A stretch of DNA of 64,000 bases from positions 17,072,049-17,136,048 of the forward strand of contig OZ029914.1 of NCBI GenBank assembly GCA_964023275.1. The letters are read 5' to 3'. Numbering within the stretch: the stretch's first letter is position 1; each line of letters opens with the position of its first letter. Positions 60,001 to 64,000 of this stretch are shown here, in pieces. A program made the position numbers and the translations under genes. The notes under the pieces were generated by a model. The model had not been told where the DNA came from and searched no databases. It saw only the letters and a list, made by a program, of their open reading frames with translations. This DNA comes from Norana najaformis (taxonomy: Eukaryota; Annelida; Clitellata; Crassiclitellata; Hormogastridae).

Positions 60001-63000
60001 ATACTTAGGAGAGTGCTACGTCTTTTTTGCCTGTGACAGGTTTTAAAGGAAACAAGTTGCGGAATGAGGAAGGTAGCAGACAAGTTCACACTCCCAACAT
60101 CAGGACTGGGCGAGCGATAGCTACCATTGGCTTTGATATTTATCATATCGAATAAGCTGCCTAGCAATCTGAAATACGAGATTCTTGCTCTTGCTTTGAC
60201 AATTCTCCGTAAGCACTTTTAAACCATTGTCTCCAATCAAGGTTTTGTGCCCTCAGGTTGGCAGCTGTTCTGAGGAGTTTCTCTTGAAATGGTGCTATAT
60301 AAAGTTGCGATTACACTTACAATTAAGTGTCCTGATACAAATGTACATAAATATACATGCATCCTTATATACATAGTATAATTGGCGCTTTCTTGTCAGC
60401 CTCACAGACACTTGCGTAATAGCAGCCATTTCAGACAGCATGTGAACAAAAGCAGAATATAAACTGACCGCCATTTCTAAGGAAGCTGTCAGGCATAAAA
60501 GCGCAGAGGTAGGAGACATGCTGATGTGTCTGTTCAACGTCAATTCTTCTCAGTTCCAGATCAATTGCCTACCGAAAACAAACCGCAATATAATACTGTA
60601 TCAATACTAGACACGTCAGCCTATTTAGCGCATGAAACTTGAAACCATTAAGCCAATGCCAATTAGAATTAGCTTTCATCACTGATCTTAATATGGCCTC
60701 AGGACACGCAAAAGATTTCTGTCTTATATTGAAGATCATTTCAGTGATACATTAACAGAGTTTAGTAAGTTATTTTTAAGATAAAATCACACAGAATAGA
60801 GAATGAAGACATTTGCGCTTCGGTTTAAATATATTTGTAGATAAATGAGCCAGCAAAGGAAGAAAGAGAATGAAATTTGTTAGGGTTTTCGTCCACTCAC
60901 TTTAGCTGTAGCTTTCACCACAGCAAACTTCGCCTTCTGATCGAACTCTATCACCGGAGCAGAAACGGCCGCCACCTCTTTTCCCTTGTCTTGCAAGGCT
61001 CGTATATTATCCTTCCATGCACAGAAGCAGCACAAGGTATACAAGGTTATAATATACTTAAAGCTAACCTGAACTACACCAATTCCTGGTCGGGCCTGAA
61101 TGTCGGATTGGTTAGTCTTCACCTTAAATACCCGTCAATAAACTAACTCCTGAGTTTTTCAGATGGATACATTTTGGTCTTAACCTGAAATATGCTCAAC
61201 CCTAGGAACATATCACTGAGGATGTATGCTGAAAAAGGCGCGTAATCTATACTCAGTAAATACACAGTTACTTGGCGTTATCTCAGTTAGCTAGCAAGAT
61301 GGATGAATGCAATAAACAAGTGACTGCCTGAAAAATTGCTTATACTATCTCTCTTCAGTCCACAAGAGGACTATACTACGATACCTGTAGACTATGCATG
61401 TCTTTAAAAAATTACAAATCTCTACTAATAGAGTAAATATGACATATTCTAATCAGTAGCGTAACTATGGGTCCGTAAGACCCGCAACTGCTGGAACCCC
61501 GGGCTCGAATCTGGAAAACAGAGCCCGCTCAGAGCCTGATAAAGAAGGAAGAGGGTCCATTTGAGTAATCTGCTGGAAGGCACGAATTTTACGTTACCCA
61601 AGTGATCTAATTCAACATAAAAGCAACTATGGACTAGGCGCCTAACGGTTTACCTGACAATGTCTTTTTATCAAATATTTATCACCCCAAATCGTTGCTG
61701 TTCATTAAATATTGGTACTACAATTCCCATAAAGCAAATACGTTCCAAGTGACAAGATAGGCCTGTATCAAATCGATAGCCAAGTTTATTTATTTCGAAA
61801 ATAAAGCAACTGGATTGTGGCACTTGAAACAATTTATATCTAACTTTCAGCTGAGCAACAAGTTGACGGTATTTGCGGTTAGTCGTTTCGTAGTCAACGA
61901 GAGTTGCCTTAGCAACGTCCAAGCGGCGCAAGGCATCCAACCGACGAGAATCAGTCATGTCTATCTGTTCTCGCATTTCCAGTTCAGTTTCTCTTGTTCT
62001 CTCGTTTATCTCGTCATTCATCTCACAAAGAGCTTCCTGTAACAAAAACAACGAATAATTTCTAATGAACGTCATTCGCTGTGAACACCCTTCTAAAGTA
62101 ATTATAAGGTGCTTGTGCGTCACATGAGCGCAACGAAAATAGCTTTGTTAGAATGCTTAAGCAAGAGGTTCTTTTCTCGCTTCCTTCTGTCTGGCTATAA
62201 AAAAACAGCGAAACTAGGCAAACAATATATAGTCTCTACTTCAGTTAGTGCAAAATAATATAATTAAATTAATTGGCTTTATCTGTTTCAACTTGCTTAC
62301 CCACCGTAGCCTGACTACTGGTAGGCATATCCCTAAACTATCGGAATTCGGTCCAGCTTCTGTTTATGATTTTTTACTACGAATTCACTTGAAGCAAACG
62401 ACGATTGATGCCTTGTGTATCATGCCTATCTGAGAATTCTTTTTGGGCATTGTTTATATGCATGTGTCTGTGCGATTGTGCGTTTCTATGAGCGTGCTAA
62501 GTGAACATGTGCCATGAGTATGTTTAGTTTTAGAGAATACAGATGCCAATAAGCTCACGAGGTCCGCTTTCTCATCCTCCAATTTCTGGATGAGTTCTTC
62601 CTGTTGCAGAGTCTTGTAGGTTAGCTGATCCACCATTTCTTCCGCCCCCTGAGCCGCATCCACCTGAGATGAAAAATTAAAATTAAATTAAACTTGGGAA
62701 TTGTAGCTGTAATCGTAAATTTGTACAGCGTCTCTTTAAGATAAACTAATCAGAGGTGTTCACTATGCTAGCCTAAATGATGTTAAAGTTTATTAAGAAC
62801 AAAAGTTCATAAGTAAGCAAGCAATGTTCAAATAACTAGTGACGTCAAAATAATGGCGGGCTCCCGCACAGCCGCATCTCCATCCAGTGTTTACAGATGT
62901 CATCATGTTCGAGTTTTGTCATGTACTTATACAATTATATTGCCCTTCACGTTATTGACGTTATTTCTCTGGTAATTAGATTACAAAAACAGGCTAATGT

Positions 63001-63895
63001 TTGAAAGCATCGTAAACTTATGTAACCAAAAACACAGGAAGATACCAACTGTCTGGTAATAATCACAATTACAATGACCTTCGAGCAGATAATAATCTAG
63101 ACTCTTTTCAGTAGATTAAACTTTCTGGCCCAGGCGATAATCAACTGAGCGTTGACACAGAGAACAACATGCGAGCTCTAACCAAACTTGTGTCAACTGT
63201 TGGCAGAGAATGCTTTCCAGAGTATGCTTTATATATTAGATGTCAATGTTTGTAATATCTGCGTTTCACCTGTTCCTTGAGTTCCAGTACCTCTCACGTG
63301 TTTCTTGAGTTTCAGTACGTCTCACCTGTTCCTTGAGTTCCAGTACTTCCTCCTGCAACTGTGCAACATCTCTCTGCAATTTCTCTTTGTCTTTTCCCAG
63401 AGACATAGCATTAGCTTTAGCGGTATCCAACTCCTTCAGGATCTTCTGATGCTCCTGCTTCTCGTCGTTGTAATGGTCTCTAATTCTTCACAAAAACATA
63501 TTTGAAACCTATTTCAGAGGTAAGCATTTAACACTGAAACATATAGGGCAAAATATGTAGATATTTTGATAATCATTCAGAACAGCAATATAAATACATA
63601 ATTCAAACTAATAGGCAACAGGAGGAAAAGGCATAACCTTTGGAAAATTCAACGCAATGTTCTCTTTCAACTGTGCAGAGGTGAGATAGAGGCATGGCAA
63701 AAGTGTCCGATTTTAACACAAAATAAATAAAAGGAGGAGAACATGAATAGAAATTTTAAAAATTGCCGAAGAACATAATCTTAAAGAAGATCAAAATGTT
63801 AATTCATAACAAACAAATCAGTGCTTACTTGACGATTGCCTCTCTTAATCGTTCGTTTTGCTGCTCCAGATGTTTTACGTTGTAGTTGCTGATAC
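45889..63895 (-). CDS. DCTN1: Dynactin subunit 1 (p150Glued), 3' part of the gene, 25 exons
   Basis: Twenty-five exons with matching phases give 898 residues ending in TAA at 45889–45891. The order and sequence follow animal p150Glued from late coiled-coil 1 to the C-terminus. DCTN1 is the largest dynactin shoulder subunit; it links cytoplasmic dynein and microtubules to the Arp1 filament for retrograde transport. The animal protein is about 1,250–1,300 residues, so the missing N-terminal third (CAP-Gly, basic region, most of CC1) lies beyond 64000. Exons and domains are given in the three block entries. Introns carry SINEs, LINE tails and a LINE fragment directly after the exon at 56509. Several donors are weak but phase-consistent (GTTCAA at 52394, GTCTGC at 51870, GTTTGA at 49570). 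No frameshift or internal stop was seen. Confidence 0.93.
53618..53905 (+). mobile_element. SINE-like element in DCTN1 intron (copy 1)
   Basis: Shares AACGACCCTGG, TGCCTCTGTCACCA, GCAAGTCCTG, CCCGTGTCCAGGA and a TTTACTTAC tail with 59608–59850. The start contains a tRNA-like AGATTGCGGGTTAGCGCC, plausibly a decayed B-box. Confidence 0.75.
54207..54405 (-). mobile_element. LINE 3' end, GATTAC-tailed family (copy 7)
   Basis: ATCGTAATCGTAATCGTAAAC, CTACAGCGCCCAACGAAAGC and CAAAACAAAATCGATAGG mark a reversed copy in a DCTN1 intron. Confidence 0.75.
54645..61011 (-). CDS. DCTN1: DCTN1 exon block 2: dynactin inter-coil domain
   Basis: Exons 60901–61011, 60469–60568, 59106–59191, 58230–58357, 57457–57571, 56509–56697, 55300–55383 and 54645–54713. 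Diagnostic pieces are [75 protein letters not shown] and IRRRIP. They match the conserved dynactin-family domain between the two long coiled coils. The acceptor before 61011 has a poor pyrimidine tract but is fixed by phase and homology. Confidence 0.92.
55930..56505 (-). mobile_element. CR1/L2-like LINE fragment in DCTN1 intron
   Basis: On the minus strand the frame downstream of the exon ending at 56509 reads [41 protein letters not shown], a textbook C-terminal reverse-transcriptase block. The insertion lies within a few bases of the splice donor, in the same orientation as the host gene. The left limit is approximate. Confidence 0.8.
57030..57400 (+). repeat. Possible tRNA-like SINE units in DCTN1 intron
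   Basis: GACTGGTTGAGCACTCG followed by GAAGGTTCCAGATTCTCC near 57060–57115, and a second region from 57285, resemble decayed tRNA-derived promoters. No internal match between the two is strong. Confidence 0.3.
58888..58922 (-). repeat. Short dispersed repeat, inverted match to 8399–8435
   Basis: ATAGCGACCGTATGGCCTCG and its flanks match the reverse complement of the stretch at about 8405–8435, with ACATGGT beside both. The element type is unknown. Confidence 0.7.
59608..59850 (+). mobile_element. SINE-like element in DCTN1 intron (copy 2)
   Basis: Same family and orientation as 53618–53905, with GGGTTGCGGGTTCCGTTCCG (B-box-like GGTTCC), CCCGTGTCCAGGACC, ATTGCCGGCTGAAGG and a TTTACTTAC end. 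Confidence 0.75.
61845..63895 (-). CDS. DCTN1: DCTN1 exon block 1: end of coiled-coil 1
   Basis: Exons 63829–63895, 63326–63485, 62559–62663 and 61845–62036, in transcript order. They encode [16 protein letters not shown], then [13 protein letters not shown], then [14 protein letters not shown], then [20 protein letters not shown] and YRQLVAQLK. These align residue for residue with the CC1B segment that contacts dynein intermediate chain. Heptad-like charge patterns run throughout. Confidence 0.92.
62270..62440 (+). mobile_element. TTAGA-family retroelement 3' fragment in DCTN1 intron
   Basis: TTGCTTACCCACCGTAGCCTG, TTCACTTGAAGCAAACGACG and ATTGATGCCTTGTGTATCATG match the body of the family copy at 15225–15592. 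The tail is eroded. Confidence 0.6.
63267..63350 (-). repeat. DCTN1: 28-bp tandem triplication spanning a DCTN1 exon/intron boundary
   Basis: Three 28-base units of the form CACCTGTTCCTTGAGTTCCA followed by GTA and a CTC-rich end. The outermost unit on the exon side is the real 3' end of the exon 63326–63485 with its GTGAGA donor. The two intronic copies repeat exon end and donor. Confidence 0.85.
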
Positions 63896-64000
63896 CTAGC
63901 GGATCTAATTGTCAACAGTCTCACAATTACTACATGCAATGTACAGTAAGACAAGATAAGTAAACTTTGGTTAGACAAGAACTCATGTAACACTGGTCAA

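Noticed and set aside
60120..60300. Extra DCTN1 exon
   Set aside because: The minus-strand reading ([12 protein letters not shown]) contains stops and does not fit dynactin; flanking exons already join in phase without it. Probably an old retroelement.
1..64000. CRISPR arrays, bacterial operons or phage genes
   Set aside because: The gene structure is eukaryotic throughout; tandem repeats seen are microsatellites or short minisatellites without spacer logic.

Overview
This is 64 kb of animal nuclear DNA. The genes are split by GT–AG introns, many in phase 1, and the intergenic and intronic sequence is AT-rich and crowded with non-LTR retrotransposon 3' ends, SINE-like units, microsatellites and one intact TIR DNA transposon. 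A dynactin p150 gene, NHL propellers and immunoglobulin receptors fit an invertebrate metazoan. The frequent TAGGCCTA-type words and the repeat style suggest a marine invertebrate, possibly an echinoderm or other non-vertebrate deuterostome. The species call is a low-confidence inference.

Layout. 1–9.7 kb is mostly repeats: LINE tails, a 46-bp tandem array, a large CT-rich microsatellite and tRNA-like SINE heads. It holds one likely 3'-terminal coding exon (about 4.2–4.55 kb, +). At 9.73–10.94 kb (−) lies an intronless gene for a PTB/PID-like adaptor ending in a PDZ-ligand motif. From 13.0 to 45 kb (+) runs a cluster of immunoglobulin-superfamily transmembrane receptor genes that I assembled exon by exon. 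Receptor 1 (13.0–20.2 kb) has a signal peptide, three Ig domains, one TM and a cytoplasmic tail with five YxxΦ tyrosine motifs. Receptors 2 and 3 (23.5–30.0 and 34.4–43.5 kb) are tandem duplicates with a signal peptide, three Ig domains, one TM, a 13-residue linker exon and a single large exon encoding an intracellular NHL-type beta-propeller. Debris of further copies lies at 30.47 kb (NHL 3' end) and 44.96 kb (linker exon with a stop). From 45.9 kb to the right edge (−) is the 3' two thirds of the dynactin p150/DCTN1 gene, 25 exons encoding 898 residues, with the 5' CAP-Gly part beyond the window.

How they fit together. The three receptors share an exon chassis in which every junction is phase 1, so cytoplasmic modules can be swapped without breaking frame. 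One uses phosphotyrosine-type signalling motifs, the others an NHL propeller. I do not recognise Ig–TM–NHL as a named family. Receptors 2 and 3 have near-identical ectodomain exons and introns but clearly diverged TM and NHL exons, which suggests conversion or recent exchange of the ligand-binding half. This pattern is compatible with a self/non-self or immune recognition cluster, but that role is inference. The PTB-like gene and DCTN1 appear to be unrelated neighbours.
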